A stretch of 5,689 nt of DNA from Candidatus Omnitrophota bacterium (GTDB lineage: Bacteria > Omnitrophota > Koll11 > Gygaellales > Profunditerraquicolaceae): positions 1-5,689 of the forward strand of contig JAPLLP010000226.1 of the NCBI GenBank assembly GCA_026387515.1, read 5' to 3'. Both the position numbers and the translations under genes were made by a program. The notes beneath the pieces were generated by a model. It ran no database searches, had not been told where the DNA came from, and saw only the letters and a list, made by a program, of their open reading frames with translations. This document shows, piece after piece, positions 5,184 to 5,689 of this stretch. How positions within the stretch are numbered: position 1 is the stretch's first letter; every line of letters begins with the position of its first letter.

Positions 5184-5689
5184 TGATGATATTCGAACCG
5201 GATACACCGTTTATACGATGGCACATTATAGAGAATAAATGCCACTCACAAGGCAGGCTTATATTTGATGCCTCATGCCTTGAGAAGATCAGAAGGAAAA
5301 TTTTAAGAATAAGTGATGGGAAAAAAATGGCCTTTGGTTATCTATTGCCTAACGGCGGAGAGGAGATTGATAAACCGGTTAGCCTGTTAAATGACAAGTC
5401 GCTGATAAAAATGGAAAGATGCGTTAGGCTTCTCCCGGAACATAACAATATCATTTATAAGACCGCAAATTATTTATCGACAAAATTTTCAAATTCTCGT
5501 CATATACTTTTTTGCGATACATCTTTTTTTATAAGCCTCCCCAAGAAAGCCAGTACGTATGCGATACCGTATAAGCTTCGAAAAAAAGGTATCAGGCGAT
5601 ATGGAGGTTACGGGCTATATCACCAATGGGCGTGGGAAGAGGCAAGACGCGCGTTTGGCAAAGATGTTCAAAAAGTCGTATCCGTATAT
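5183..5689 (+). CDS. Degenerate acetate kinase paralogue, probable pseudo-enzyme (3'-partial)
   Basis: An open frame runs from the ATG at 5183 (ATG 5186 also possible) to the window end, 169 codons without a stop. Its start overlaps the kinase stop as TAATG; GAGG (5168-5171) is a distant ribosome site, so coupling is likely. The sequence aligns to the upstream kinase: GYLLPNGG (52-59) with GHRFVNGG, LLPEHNN (83-89) with LAPIHNP, LFCDTSFFISLP (109-120) with TFDTAFHSSIP, and TYAIPYKLRKKGIRRYGGYG (125-144) with the kinase segment ending KYGFHG. Against that template the phosphate loop NxGSSS is absent (EPDTPF instead), the segment before GYL is about 35 residues shorter, catalytic Arg is Leu54, and the His of GFHG is Tyr143. 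The last visible residue, Tyr169, appears to fall where the kinase has catalytic H206. His87 and Asp112 remain. I infer a catalytically weak or inactive partner, possibly a regulatory or heterodimer subunit, not a decayed pseudogene, because the frame is intact and conserved structural positions persist. Confidence 0.75.
   Translation, partial: MMIFEPDTPFIRWHIIENKCHSQGRLIFDASCLEKIRRKILRISDGKKMAFGYLLPNGGEEIDKPVSLLNDKSLIKMERCVRLLPEHNNIIYKTANYLSTKFSNSRHILFCDTSFFISLPKKASTYAIPYKLRKKGIRRYGGYGLYHQWAWEEARRAFGKDVQKVVSVY

Overview
The window reads as a piece of a moderately AT-leaning genome from a diderm (Gram-negative-type) bacterium. It carries an outer-membrane-type lipoprotein signal, two Sec signal peptides, and Shine-Dalgarno-led genes packed on the + strand. 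Frequent ATA and AGA/AGG codons and the gene mix would fit an uncultivated lineage such as Omnitrophota, but this phylum guess is weak. No RNA genes, CRISPR array, insertion sequence or origin is visible.

Region A (1-3892) looks like the end of a lipid/envelope operon. It opens inside a protein fusing an acyl carrier domain to a PlsC-type acyltransferase; the missing upstream part may be an acyl-adenylating domain. A small exported protein of unknown function follows (987-1361). Next comes an exported protein split by a reading-frame break. Its signal peptide and first helix lie at 1375-1626. Then, in the -1 frame, come 22 undecapeptide repeats and a C-terminal domain (to 2591). The sequences on either side of the repeats look like the two halves of one small helical domain, so the array appears to have grown inside that domain. 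The region ends with a patatin-like phospholipase lipoprotein (2610-3854) and a hairpin terminator (3865-3892). Together the genes suggest acyl-chain activation or transfer to glycerolipids on the cytoplasmic side, and lipid hydrolysis or binding in the envelope.

Region B (3893-5689) begins with a 123-base intergenic stretch holding a possible promoter and an inverted repeat. It leads into a divergent acetate kinase (3978-5183), whose stop codon overlaps the start of a second open frame (5183 to the window end). That frame is recognisably a second acetokinase-family protein, but it lacks the N-terminal phosphate loop and several catalytic residues. The pair looks like an active kinase plus a pseudo-enzyme partner. 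A perfect A_AAA_AAA slippery heptamer sits just before the kinase stop codon, in phase to fuse the two by -1 frameshifting.

The two observations most worth following up are the kinase/pseudo-kinase pair and the repeat-expanded exported protein with its broken frame.
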